64,000 nt of DNA, from NCBI RefSeq assembly GCF_020567525.1, contig NZ_JAJCVI010000001.1, positions 310,001 to 374,000 of the forward strand, written 5' to 3'. The position numbers were made by a program, and so were the translations under genes. The DNA comes from Halorubellus salinus. GTDB lineage: Archaea > Halobacteriota > Halobacteria > Halobacteriales > Natrialbaceae. The notes beneath the pieces were generated by a model. That model made no database searches. It saw only the letters and a list, made by a program, of their open reading frames with translations, and was not told the origin of the DNA. Below are positions 33,749 through 42,260 of the stretch, piece after piece; the stretch's first letter is position 1; each line of letters begins with the position of its first letter.

Positions 33749-34939
33749 ATGGCTAATCCAGTGCTCGACCCGCTACTGGAGTACCTCTCGGGGTACGGCG
33801 TCGTCGAGCGAACGATCCTCGTACTCGCGGTGTCGTTCGCCGCCGCCCTCGTCCTCGAGTTCGTCGTGTTCAAGCTCGCGCGCAAGGTCGTCAAGCAGAC
33901 CGGGAGCAAGTTCGACGACGTCGTCGTCTCCGAGGTCCGGTGGCCGCTCGTCGTCACCGCCGCCCTCGGCGGCATCTGGCTGCTGACGGTGTCGTCCGCG
34001 GACGCCGCGAACGTCGTCGTCAGCGAACAGGACCTCCAGGACTTCTTCGCGCGTCCGGCCGCGGTCCTCATCGTCCTCATATGGGCGTTCGCGCTGAACC
34101 GCATCGTGAACCGCGCGGTCGACCTCGTCGACAAGACCGGGAAGTACGACTTCGCACCCATCTTCTCGAACGTCTGGACGTTCATCGTCCTCGCCGGCGC
34201 CGGCGTGCTGTCGCTCTCGATCTACAACATCGCCATCACGCCACTGCTCGGTGCCGCCGGCATCGCCGGCATCGCGGTCGGGTTCGCCGCGAAGGACACC
34301 GTCGCGAACTTCTTCGGTGGGCTCGCGCTCTACTTCGACGACACGTACAAGATCGGTGACTACGTCGTGCTCGACACCGGCGACTCCGGGACGGTCGTCC
34401 GCGTCGGCATCCGGTCGACGACGCTCCTGACGCGCGACGAGGTGATGGTGACGGTCCCGAACGCGAAACTGAACTCCGCGAGCATCACGAACGAGTCCGC
34501 GCCACAGCGCCGGCGGCGCATCCGCGTCCCCATCGGCGTCGCGTACGGCACCGACCTCGACGAGTTCGAGGAGCTCGCGGTGCAGGTCGCGCTCGACGAG
34601 AAGCTCACGCTGGACTCGCCGAAACCCCGGATGCGGCTCCGCGAGTTCGGCGATTCCGCACTGAACTACGAACTGCTGTGCTGGGTGAGCACGCCCGTCA
34701 AGCGCGCGAAAGCCGTGCATCGGCTCAACAAGGGACTGTACGACGCGCTGAACGACGCGGACATCGGGATTCCGTTCCCGCAGCGCGACGTGAACCTCAC
34801 GACGACCGACGTGGCCCCGACGCCGGGCGTCCAGCCCGAGCGAGCGCCGGCGGACGTCGACGAACCCGTCGCCGACGGTGGCGGCGACGAGGACGCCCCG
34901 GCCGACGGTGCTGTGGACACGAACGAGGAGTCGCAGTGA
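33749..34939 (+). CDS. MscS-family mechanosensitive channel with acidic tail
   Basis: A 396-residue channel. Four N-terminal hydrophobic segments precede the pore helix (LLGAAGIAGIAVGFAAKDTVANFFGG, read in parts) and the beta domain DDTYKIGDYVVLDTGDSGTVV, followed by LTRDEVMVTVPNAKLNSASI and the C-terminal domain ending about residue 350. A disordered tail (~355-396) is rich in Asp, Pro and Ala. It is longer than the MscS at 6525 and has no STAND-like partner. Promoter-like ACGATTAAACGACGG lies ~30 bp before ATG 33749. Confidence 0.92.
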   Translation: MANPVLDPLLEYLSGYGVVERTILVLAVSFAAALVLEFVVFKLARKVVKQTGSKFDDVVVSEVRWPLVVTAALGGIWLLTVSSADAANVVVSEQDLQDFFARPAAVLIVLIWAFALNRIVNRAVDLVDKTGKYDFAPIFSNVWTFIVLAGAGVLSLSIYNIAITPLLGAAGIAGIAVGFAAKDTVANFFGGLALYFDDTYKIGDYVVLDTGDSGTVVRVGIRSTTLLTRDEVMVTVPNAKLNSASITNESAPQRRRRIRVPIGVAYGTDLDEFEELAVQVALDEKLTLDSPKPRMRLREFGDSALNYELLCWVSTPVKRAKAVHRLNKGLYDALNDADIGIPFPQRDVNLTTTDVAPTPGVQPERAPADVDEPVADGGGDEDAPADGAVDTNEESQ

Positions 34940-35005
34940 GGTTCGGAGGAGGTTCGGAGTGACGCGAGCGAACGATAGAAGGCACTCGCACCCGGACGTC
35001 GACGC

Positions 35006-35119
35006 ATGCTCGATTCTCTCTACGAGTTCGCCGGTCCTTTCGTGATCCCCGTCGTCCTGTTCGCCGTCGGTGGACTGGCGTACGTCGCGCTCTGGTACCT
35101 GAACCGCGTCGACCTCTGA
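35006..35119 (+). CDS. 37-residue single-helix membrane peptide
   Basis: An ORF of 37 residues: a short N-terminus MLDSLYEFAG, a hydrophobic helix (PFVIPVVLFAVGGLAYVALW) and a polar end YLNRVDL. The codon usage has GC-rich third positions like its neighbours. It stands 66 bp after the MscS gene in the same direction. It could be a small membrane protein or channel accessory; no function is claimed. Confidence 0.6.
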   Translation: MLDSLYEFAGPFVIPVVLFAVGGLAYVALWYLNRVDL

Positions 35120-35155
35120 GGCCCGTCGACGCCGCCGAGACGGGCGTCGGAGCGG

Positions 35156-35767
35156 TCACTCCACGACGATGCGGCCGCGCATCCCCGCGCCGCGATGCGG
35201 CGCGCAGTAGTACTCGTACGTGCCGGCGGCGGAGAACGTGTGCGAGTGCACGTGGCCCGCGCCGTAGGTCGTCCCACCGCCGCCACTGGTGCCCGTCCAG
35301 TCGCCAGCATCCGGCTGGCTGGCGACGCGGACGTTGTGCCCGCCGGAGTCCCACCGGAACTCGACGGTCGACCCGGCCGGGACCGTCAGGCGGTCCGGGT
35401 CGAACCGGAGTCGGCCGTCGGGACCGACCGTCACCGTCTCGGTCGTCGGCGTCGCGGTCGACTCGGTGGTTGTCGTCGGTTCCGTCGTCGACGTCTCCGG
35501 TTCGGTGGTCGTCTCCCGTTCGCTGGTCGTCCCCCGTTCGCCGGTCGTCTCTACCTCGGTGCTGGTCGGTTCGTCCGTCGTCCGCTCCGCGGTCGCCGAT
35601 TCCTCGGTCGTCGCCGTCGCGTCCGTGGTCGGCTCCATGGTGGACCGCGCCGTCGTCCCGCCGCCGCCGCTCGTCGTCCCGTCGCCGCCAGTCGAACAAC
35701 CCGCGAGCGTCGCGGCGAGCGTGGTCGCTGCACCCGCGAGCACACGCCGCCTGGAGGATTCGTCCAT
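35156..35767 (-). CDS. Halocyanin-type blue copper lipoprotein with Thr-rich linker
   Basis: A 203-residue secreted electron carrier. SSRRRVLAGAATTLAATLAGC combines a Tat signal (twin Arg) with a lipobox whose Cys (~23) would be lipidated. A Thr/Glu-rich linker of ~80 residues (likely O-glycosylated surface spacer) follows. The cupredoxin domain has copper ligands in SGGHNVRVAS (His), YYCAPHRGAGM (Cys, His, Met). ATG 35767 gives the shortest complete Tat signal. It is the first of three halocyanin-like genes in a row. Confidence 0.9.
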   Translation of the reverse strand: MDESSRRRVLAGAATTLAATLAGCSTGGDGTTSGGGGTTARSTMEPTTDATATTEESATAERTTDEPTSTEVETTGERGTTSERETTTEPETSTTEPTTTTESTATPTTETVTVGPDGRLRFDPDRLTVPAGSTVEFRWDSGGHNVRVASQPDAGDWTGTSGGGGTTYGAGHVHSHTFSAAGTYEYYCAPHRGAGMRGRIVVE

Positions 35768-35932
35768 ACGTAGCGCTCGACGACGACCATCAAGGTGATT
35801 TTCCCAGTTCTCACCCAAAAACGACCGGCTTCTCGCCGGTAAGACCGAGTTACCCCACCAGGACCAGGCACCCGGTTCGCCGCTCGACGACGACCGCTCC
35901 CGGTTCACTCCTCGAGGACGAGCGCTCCCGAT

Positions 35933-36264
35933 TCACTCCTCGACGACGACCTCGCCGGTCATCCCGGACCCGCGGTGTGGGTTGCAGTAGTACGAGTACG
36001 TGCCGGCGATCTCGAACGTGTGCGAGTACGCGTGTCCGGCGTCGTACACCGCGGTCGGTGCGTCCATCGTCCCAGTCCAGTCCGAGCCCTCGGGCGTCGT
36101 GTCGGCGACGACGTTGTGGCCGCCCGACGACCACACCCACTCGACGGTGTCGCCTCGTCGGGCTCGGTCGTCGTCGAATCCCCACCTGACGAACACCCGG
36201 CGACGCCCGCCGCCACGGCGACGCCCGTCGACGCAAGCACCTGTCGTCTCGTTGGTCGGTCCAT
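35933..36264 (-). pseudogene. Frameshifted, internally deleted halocyanin
   Basis: Two frames together look like one broken halocyanin. From ATG 36264 a Tat-lipobox start is read (MDRPTRRQVLASTGVAVAAG, then VAGCSSGGDSTTTEPD). The cupredoxin core continues in another frame (RGDTVEWVWSSGGHNVVADT ... YYCNPHRGSGMTGEVVVEE) with all four copper ligands. At the join near 36165-36185 the first beta strands, about 25-30 residues present in the neighbouring halocyanins, are missing, so this is a deletion plus frameshift rather than a sequencing slip. An in-frame restart is possible but would lack an export signal. Confidence 0.75.
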
Positions 36265-36363
36265 ACCCGAAGCGTACACTCACTGGTCAATTAGGTATTC
36301 CCCCGACGCGTGGTGGTTCGGCAAGCGGTCGATGCACTTGGTTCGGGGTTGCACGACCTGCCG

Positions 36364-36783
36364 TTACGATTCGACGACGACCTCGGCGACCATCCCGAGA
36401 CCCTCGTGGGGCTGACAGTAGTACTCGTACGTCCCCGCAGTCTCGAACGTGTACTCGTACGTGTGGCCGGTGTCGTACGTCTTCGCCCCGTCGCCGTCGG
36501 TTCCGGTCCACTCGGCGCCGTCGGGTTGATCGCGCACCACGATGTTGTGGTTCGCGGAGTCCCACGACCACGTCACGGTGTCGCCGACGGAGACCGTCAG
36601 CGACGACGGCTCGAACGCGTACGACCCGCCTGGGCCGACAACGACCGCGTTCTCGCCGTTCGCGGACTCCGTTCCCTCGTCGTTCCCGAGACACCCGGCT
36701 GCCGCCGCGACGACCACGACACCAGCGCTTCCGAGGAGTTCGCGTCGACGCAGCGTCGGACCGTCGTCACTCGAATCGTCCAT
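36364..36783 (-). CDS. Halocyanin-type blue copper lipoprotein
   Basis: A 139-residue cupredoxin. The Tat motif LRRRELLGSAGVVVVAAAAGC ends in a lipobox Cys. The domain starts VVVGPGGSYAFEPSSLTVSV and has the ligands in SANHNIVVRD (His), TYEYYCQPHEGLGM (Cys, His, Met). It carries almost no linker, so the protein would sit close to the membrane. ATG 36783 is used; GTG 36792 adds three residues. It lies between the broken halocyanin and the CopZ-like gene, all on the minus strand. Confidence 0.92.
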   Translation of the reverse strand: MDDSSDDGPTLRRRELLGSAGVVVVAAAAGCLGNDEGTESANGENAVVVGPGGSYAFEPSSLTVSVGDTVTWSWDSANHNIVVRDQPDGAEWTGTDGDGAKTYDTGHTYEYTFETAGTYEYYCQPHEGLGMVAEVVVES

Positions 36784-36840
36784 GGTCGACACTACGGGGT
36801 CGTGGAGATAAAGCCCGCGAGTCTCGCGGACGGCCGCCAG

Positions 36841-37041
36841 TCAGGCGGCTTCGGCGTCGTAGCCGGCGAGGTGAACCTTCTCGACGAGCGTCTCCGTGCT
36901 CGCGTCGCCCTCGACGGTCGCCTCGTTCGCCTCCCGGTCGGCCGAAGCGCTCTCGACGCCGTCCGCCATCTCCAGTGCCGTCTCCACGATGTCCTCGCAG
37001 CCATCACAGGTCATGCCAGTCACGCGCAGGGTCGTGCTCAT
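36841..37041 (-). CDS. CopZ-like heavy-metal-associated (HMA) chaperone
   Basis: A 66-residue ferredoxin-like HMA domain. The metal-binding GMTCDGC motif is at about residues 9-15 (Cys12, Cys15), followed by the family's VETALEMADGVESASADREA and TVEGDASTETLVEKVHLAGY. It would carry Cu(I) in the cytoplasm. ATG 37041 (MSTTLRV) is preferred to GTG 37050. It lies 90 bp after the Lrp/TRASH regulator and upstream of the halocyanins, consistent with copper handling. Confidence 0.92.
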   Translation of the reverse strand: MSTTLRVTGMTCDGCEDIVETALEMADGVESASADREANEATVEGDASTETLVEKVHLAGYDAEAA

Positions 37042-37131
37042 ACGCGCCACTGCGCAAGCCTGGGTTAGAACAGTTTTGGTCGCGACGACCGACGCGAGCC
37101 GGTGTCGTGAACGATGACTGGCTGGGTGCCG

Positions 37132-37722
37132 TCAGTTCTGACTCGTCAGGCCCGTGTAGCGGTCCTCGAACGTGCCGAGGCACTCCTCGCTACAGAAGTG
37201 GAAGAGGTCGCCGTCGTACTGGGTCGTCACGCCGTCGTGCGTGACGGGGTCGGCGCACTCCTCGCAGGAGAGACTGAGTTCGCCGTCGCTCACCTGGGGC
37301 TCCCACGCGTGCTCCTCGACGAGGCTGACGTCGAGCGAGTCGACGAGTTCCATGTCGACGATGCGATGGAGGGTCTCGCGGACCTCGCCGCCGGGGACGG
37401 TGGCGTGCACGACGAGACGGTTCCCGGCGGTGAGGTAGACGTGCTCGACGGGTTCGCTGTCCGCGAGGCGCTTGGCGACGCGGTCGTCCGCGTCGGGGAC
37501 GAGGTCCAGTTCGACGAGCACGGGGATGCCCTTCGAGATGAGCGACCGGTCGATGTCGATGGTGAATCGGTTGATGACGCCGAGGTCGGCGAGGCGCTCC
37601 ACGCGGTCGGAGACCGTCGGCGGGGACACGTTCACGCGGTCCGCGATCTCGCTGTACGGGCGGCGGGCGTCCTCGACGAGGAGTCGAAGGATGTCGAGGT
37701 CTGTTTCGTCCAAGTCGCGCAT
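37132..37722 (-). CDS. Lrp/AsnC regulator with C-terminal TRASH metal-sensing domain
   Basis: A 196-residue DNA-binding protein. Residues 1-60 are an AsnC-type winged helix (DETDLDILRLLVEDARRPYS, VSPPTVSDRVERLADLG), 65-140 the RAM-like ligand/oligomerisation domain, and ~150-190 a TRASH domain with Cys residues in LSCEECADPV and FHFCSEECLGTFEDRY. This domain pair is known from archaeal copper regulators (for example CopR/CopT-like and Halobacterium VNG1179C). The start at ATG 37722 is standard. It is upstream of the copper chaperone and halocyanins and most likely controls them and possibly a copper ATPase elsewhere. Confidence 0.92.
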   Translation of the reverse strand: MRDLDETDLDILRLLVEDARRPYSEIADRVNVSPPTVSDRVERLADLGVINRFTIDIDRSLISKGIPVLVELDLVPDADDRVAKRLADSEPVEHVYLTAGNRLVVHATVPGGEVRETLHRIVDMELVDSLDVSLVEEHAWEPQVSDGELSLSCEECADPVTHDGVTTQYDGDLFHFCSEECLGTFEDRYTGLTSQN

Positions 37723-37915
37723 GTCTGAATATCATATGGTTTTCGGCTATACAAGTTTCGACATAGTTTGAAACACGCGTACTTCGCAAATAACTATGTG
37801 GGTCGTTCGCAGTCCTCGATGTCTTGCGATTCGAAGGACCGACCGGCGGCCGTGAGGGACATCGAGGGGTCGGGTCTTCCGCGCGACGGACCGCGTTCCA
37901 CTCGGTCGCTGGACA

Positions 37916-38488
37916 CTACCGGCCCATGGCGTGGAACTCCGCGTTCGGCCGCATGTCCGCGAGGTGCGCCATCCGGTTCGAGAGGTTGAAGAACGCGGCG
38001 ACGCTCCCGACGTCCCAGACCGCGCGCCGCGAGAACCCGTGGTCCTCGAGGCGCTCGACGTCGTCCTCCTCGACGGCGGCGGGGTCCTCGGTGAGCTTCA
38101 CCGCGAAGTCGAGCATCGCGCGATGCGCGTCGTTCACGTTCGCGGTCCGATGATTCGAGACGAGCTGGTCGGCGAGCAGCGGGTCGTCCGCGTAGATGCG
38201 GACGAGCGCGCCGTGCGCGACGTTACAGTAGTAGCAGTCGTTCGCGCCCGAGACCGCCACCACGATCATCTCTATCTCCTCGCGCTCGAGTTCGGTGTGC
38301 TCGGTGAGCGCGTCGTAGTACGCGAAGAACGCCCGGAAGTGCGACGGCCGGTACGCGAACGCCTCGAAGACGTTCGCGAGGAACCCGGCCTCGTCCTCCT
38401 CGTCGGCCATCCGCTCACGGAGGTCCTCGGGGAGGTCTTCGCGGTCCGGTACGGGGAATCGCGTCATCGCCGGCACGTCGTCTGCCAT
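37916..38488 (-). CDS. AhpD-like peroxidase-related / carboxymuconolactone decarboxylase family protein
   Basis: A 190-residue all-helical protein. The CxxC-x2-H redox site is in VSGANDCYYCNVAHGALVRI (~88-105), as in AhpD and the peroxidase-related enzyme family; EREEIEMIVVAVS precedes it. It may reduce peroxides with an unknown partner thiol. ATG 38488 (MADDVPAMTRFPVP) is used; the frame is open upstream but the N-terminal extension is not acidic and not family-like. It stands alone, tail toward the Lrp gene's promoter side. Confidence 0.88.
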   Translation of the reverse strand: MADDVPAMTRFPVPDREDLPEDLRERMADEEDEAGFLANVFEAFAYRPSHFRAFFAYYDALTEHTELEREEIEMIVVAVSGANDCYYCNVAHGALVRIYADDPLLADQLVSNHRTANVNDAHRAMLDFAVKLTEDPAAVEEDDVERLEDHGFSRRAVWDVGSVAAFFNLSNRMAHLADMRPNAEFHAMGR

Positions 38489-38603
38489 GCGCGAGGCCAC
38501 GACCGCTGCCGCAAAGAATCCGCCGACTCCGCCGGTGGCGCGTGCATGACCGTCCGCCCGCAGGACCGCGACGGTTTTCTCCCGGGGTCGCCTACGGAGC
38601 GTC

Positions 38604-39239
38604 GTGCAGAACGTCACGGACAGGGTCCGGAATCCGTTCGGGCTCGTCGTTCCCGAGCGGTTCGCGGGCGACGACGATCCGCCGGCGGTGTACGGGTACG
38701 GGGACGCGAACGCGGACTTCCACGTCATCGGGGACCGACCGGCGGTCCACGGCGGCGACGACACGGGCGTCCCGTTCACGGGGTCGGTCGCGGGCGAACG
38801 CCTTCAGCGCGTCCTCCACGAGACCGAGTTCCTGGCGGCGCCGTACGCGTACGCCCCCGACGCCTCGAACCTCTACCTGAGCTACGTGTTCATGGGTCGA
38901 CGCCCTCGCGACCCGAGTCCGCGCGAGTACGCTGACCTGGAGCGGTACTTCGACACCGAGCTTCGCGCGATCAACGCGCACATCCTCCTGCCGGTCGGCG
39001 AGCGCGCCATCGACCACGTCCTCGAGGCGTACACGACGCAGCGCCGGAAGGTCGGGCGCGACGTCGACGACGCCGCGCTCCACGCGACCGAGATACGCGG
39101 CCGCGGGTTCCTCGTCGTCCCGATACGCGAACCCGCCGAGTGGACGCCCGACGACGAACGCGCGCTCGTCGACCGACTGAACGCCATCCGGCATCGCGAC
39201 TATCGGCAGACGAAAGGCGTCGCGACGCGCGTCGGGTGA
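38604..39239 (+). CDS. Uracil-DNA glycosylase-like family protein
   Basis: A 211-residue protein with a UDG-fold signature: ADFHVIGDRPAVHGGDDTGVPFTG matches the family's first loop (read in parts), with the PFTG turn; NLYLSYVFMGRRPRDPSP corresponds to the strand containing the active-site Asn-type position; NAHILLPVGERAIDHVL follows. The activating motifs are weak, so enzyme activity is not certain. The start is GTG 38604. It is encoded between the AhpD-like gene and the J-domain gene in opposite orientation to both. Confidence 0.7.
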   Translation: MQNVTDRVRNPFGLVVPERFAGDDDPPAVYGYGDANADFHVIGDRPAVHGGDDTGVPFTGSVAGERLQRVLHETEFLAAPYAYAPDASNLYLSYVFMGRRPRDPSPREYADLERYFDTELRAINAHILLPVGERAIDHVLEAYTTQRRKVGRDVDDAALHATEIRGRGFLVVPIREPAEWTPDDERALVDRLNAIRHRDYRQTKGVATRVG

Positions 39240-39281
39240 GTCCGAACACCGCCAGCGTTGGCGAACCGTCGGTCGCGGCGG

Positions 39282-40715
39282 TCAGTCGAAGAGTCTGGGT
39301 CGAACGACCAGGCTGAACAGGAGCACGACCACCGTGAGAATCGGGAGGATTGCACCGAGGAGGTCGACGGCCAGCGGTGGCGACGGCACGGCGTACTCGG
39401 CGCCGATGACTGCGAGCGGGACGCTGACGCCGAGGACGTACGCGTACGACGGTTTGAACTTGTACGCCATGTGCGTGTGGCGGATGATGACGAGGAACAC
39501 GAACGGCATGACGATCGCTCCCGCGAGCAGCGGCCCGCCGTACACCGTGGCGACGCTCGCGGTGACGACGCCGATACCGACGGTCTCGTTGATCGTCACC
39601 CACTTGTACGGGCGCTTCGCCCAGACTGCGCGATAGATGCCGAACGCGAGCGCGGTCGCGACGACCGCGCCGGCGAGTGCGCCGTACCACTGCATGGTCG
39701 GGAGCAATGGCTCGACGAGCGTCGTCGACTGCACGAACTCGTACATCGTCGGGATGCCGCGTCGAGCGACGAGCACGTCGCGGAGCGCGGCGGTGTCGGT
39801 CCCGGCAGCGGCGAGTGCGCTCCCGAGCCGGCGGAACGAACCGAGGTTCGCGTACGCCCAGTAGCCGACGCCGCCGACGAACAGGAGCGTCGACAGCAGC
39901 ATCAACGGGTACCCCAGTTGGAGGCTCCGCCACCAGTTGAACAGCGCGTTGTCCGTCCACGACGACGACGTCGGCTCGGACGTCGTTCCGATGGTCGAGT
40001 CCTTGTCCTTGGTCGTACTCGCCGACCCGGACGCCGCCCCGGAGGGCGTTCCCCCGGCGCTCGCGGTGGACGCGGACCGCGCTCGACGGTTCGACGACCC
40101 GCTCGACGTCGTCGACGTCGACGCCTTCGACGAGGACCCCCGACGGTTCGACTGCGACGACGAATCGCTCGCCGACGACGACGACGACGACCGCGAGGAT
40201 GAGCTCCTGCGGTTCGACCGCGACGACGAGTCACCGGACGCCGAACCGGAACTCGACGACGACCGCGACGACGAGCTCCGGCGGTTCGACGAACCGCTCG
40301 ACGACGACCGCGACGAACCACTCGAGGACGACGACCGCGACGAACCGCTCGACGACGACCGCCTGCCGGAACTGCCGCTGCTCGCGGTGGTCGAACCGCC
40401 GGATGCACTCGCGGTCGACCCGCCCCGCGAGGACCCGCCGTCGTCGGTGCGCCACGCGCTCGGGTCGGGGATGCCCGAGGTTCGCTTGGCGACGTAGTCC
40501 TTGTGTCCGAGGCGGTCGTACGCCTGCCGTTCCGCGGGGTCCTTGAGTATCTCGTAGCCCTTCTTGACCGCGGTGAACTGCGCTGGCGCGTCCGGGTCGT
40601 CGTTGAGGTCGGGATGGTACTCCCGCACCTTCGTCCGGAACGCGTCCTTGACCTCCTCCTGGCTCGCGTCGTCGTCTATCTCGAGGAGGTCGTAGAAGTC
40701 GAAATCGTCAGTCAT
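39282..40715 (-). CDS. J-domain protein with Ser/Arg linker and membrane-spanning C-terminus
   Basis: A 477-residue protein. Residues 1-70 are a J domain with the HPD motif in KVREYHPDLNDDPDAPAQF (~33) and the QAYDRLGHKDY end; such domains recruit and stimulate Hsp70 (DnaK). Residues ~90-235 are a low-complexity Ser/Arg/Gly tract. The C-terminal ~250 residues contain about six hydrophobic segments, starting after NWWRSLQLGYPLMLLSTLLF. It could place DnaK at the membrane. No dnaK/grpE is adjacent. A start at ATG 40715 is family-typical. Confidence 0.85.
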   Translation of the reverse strand: MTDDFDFYDLLEIDDDASQEEVKDAFRTKVREYHPDLNDDPDAPAQFTAVKKGYEILKDPAERQAYDRLGHKDYVAKRTSGIPDPSAWRTDDGGSSRGGSTASASGGSTTASSGSSGRRSSSSGSSRSSSSSGSSRSSSSGSSNRRSSSSRSSSSSGSASGDSSSRSNRRSSSSRSSSSSSASDSSSQSNRRGSSSKASTSTTSSGSSNRRARSASTASAGGTPSGAASGSASTTKDKDSTIGTTSEPTSSSWTDNALFNWWRSLQLGYPLMLLSTLLFVGGVGYWAYANLGSFRRLGSALAAAGTDTAALRDVLVARRGIPTMYEFVQSTTLVEPLLPTMQWYGALAGAVVATALAFGIYRAVWAKRPYKWVTINETVGIGVVTASVATVYGGPLLAGAIVMPFVFLVIIRHTHMAYKFKPSYAYVLGVSVPLAVIGAEYAVPSPPLAVDLLGAILPILTVVVLLFSLVVRPRLFD

Positions 40716-40781
40716 TGGGTCGAGCGGTAGTTGATAGTGAGAATGGGTGTGGGGTTTATATTTGCAATGCTTGGTGTCGGG

Positions 40782-42146
40782 CTAGAAGTCCGTCAAGGAA
40801 GTCTGCCCCGGGGGCAAGGTATGTGTCTTGTGGCCGTCGCCTGCTGGCGACTCGCTGGCGTCACCGTCGGTCGCGTCCACGGCCGCGTCGTCGCGCTCGC
40901 CCGCTCCATCCTCGTCGTCGCTTGCGTCGTCGCCGTCGGTCGCCGCGGGTTCGGTCTCGCTCGCTGCCTGGGCGGCGGTGAACGAGGCGAGTGACGGCTG
41001 GTCGCGGTCGGTGAACGAGAGGTTCGCGACGCGGACGCCGACCTTCCGGACGGCGACGTCCTCGAACTCCGCGAACAGGTCGAGTGCCGCGGACTCGACG
41101 AGCGCGGGGTCGTCGACGGGACCGGGGAGCGAGCGCTCGCGCGTGTTCACGTCGAACGGCGGTTCGACGGCCTTCACGCCGATGGTGCGGTAGAGCGCGC
41201 CCTCGCGCTGAGCGCGCTCGGCGACCGCCGCGGCGAGCGTCCGCACCTGCTCGCGTTTCGGCTCGGCGTCGGTGACTGGCGACCCGAACGCGGATTCGCG
41301 CGAGAAGCTCTTCGGGTCGCCCCGCGGCGTGACCTCGCGGTAGTCCCGGCCGCGAGCGCGGTCGTGGAGCTCGCCGCCGCGTTCGCCGAACCGGTCGACG
41401 AGCGCGTCCCGGTCCGCGTCCGCGAGGTCGCCCGCGGTCTCGATGCCCTCCTCGCGGAGCTTTCGAGCGGTCACCGGGCCGACGCCGTGGACGTCCTCGA
41501 CGTCGAGCGGCGCGAGGAACTCGACTAGTTCGTCGGGCGTGATGACGACGAGGCCGTCCGGTTTGTCGTGGTCGCTGGCGACCTTCGCGGCGCTCAACGT
41601 CGGGGCGACGCCGACGCTCGCGGCGACGCCGACCTCGCGAGCGATGCGTTGCTTGACGTGGCGCGCGAACCCCTCGACGACCTCCCAGTTCGTCCGGTCG
41701 GTGACGTCCAGATAGGCTTCGTCGATGCTGACCTCGCGGACGACGTCCGCGCACTCGTGGAGGATCTCCTTGACCTGCGCGCCGACCGCCTGGTAGTGGT
41801 CGAGGTCGACGGGCCGGTAGAGCCCGGTCTCGTCGATATCGGGGGCGTCCGGGTCCTCGAGGTCGGCGTCCTCGCGACGCGGGAGGCGTTCGAGCGCGGT
41901 CGTGATGGCCATCGCGGAGTCGACGCCGAACTCGCGGGCCTCGTAGCTCGCGGTCGCGACCGCGCCCGCGTCGTCACCGGGTTCGTACCCCATGCCGACG
42001 ACGACCGGTTCCCCGCGGAGCGCGGGTTCGCGGAGGCGCTCGCAGGCGGCGTAGAAGCAGTCCATGTCGACGTGACAGACGAGCTGGTCGGGCGGGCCGT
42101 CCTCGACCGGGCTCGCGCCCGGTAGTCTGGTCACGTCGTCGGACAC
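40782..42146 (-). CDS. dinB: Y-family DNA polymerase IV
   Basis: A 454-residue translesion polymerase. Catalytic Asp/Glu residues are in CHVDMDCFYAACE (~25) and EVSIDEAYLDVTD (~143). The palm/finger region continues with VGVAASVGVAPTLSAAKVAS, the HhH segment LDVEDVHGVGPVTARKL and the little-finger domain with ESAFGSPV. An acidic linker ends with the PIP-box-like PPGQTSLTDF (Q-x2-L-x2-F) for PCNA binding. The start is GTG 42146 (VSDDVTRLPG). It would bypass damaged DNA at forks; UV-rich habitats of haloarchaea make such enzymes common. Confidence 0.95.
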   Translation of the reverse strand: MSDDVTRLPGASPVEDGPPDQLVCHVDMDCFYAACERLREPALRGEPVVVGMGYEPGDDAGAVATASYEAREFGVDSAMAITTALERLPRREDADLEDPDAPDIDETGLYRPVDLDHYQAVGAQVKEILHECADVVREVSIDEAYLDVTDRTNWEVVEGFARHVKQRIAREVGVAASVGVAPTLSAAKVASDHDKPDGLVVITPDELVEFLAPLDVEDVHGVGPVTARKLREEGIETAGDLADADRDALVDRFGERGGELHDRARGRDYREVTPRGDPKSFSRESAFGSPVTDAEPKREQVRTLAAAVAERAQREGALYRTIGVKAVEPPFDVNTRERSLPGPVDDPALVESAALDLFAEFEDVAVRKVGVRVANLSFTDRDQPSLASFTAAQAASETEPAATDGDDASDDEDGAGERDDAAVDATDGDASESPAGDGHKTHTLPPGQTSLTDF

Positions 42147-42260
42147 GGGTGGTTCGGTCGACGGTTGGGACTCGACGCTCTCGTATCTGCCGGGTCCGCA
42201 GTGAAAGTGGAACCGGCCCGCTGGGATCGCCGCGAGTGCGCTGGCGAGCGGTCGCGGGCG

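Noticed and set aside
35933-36283. Intact 116-residue halocyanin from the upstream start in the core frame
   Set aside because: Its N-terminus is Arg/Gly-rich nonsense; the real signal peptide is in another frame, indicating a frameshift.
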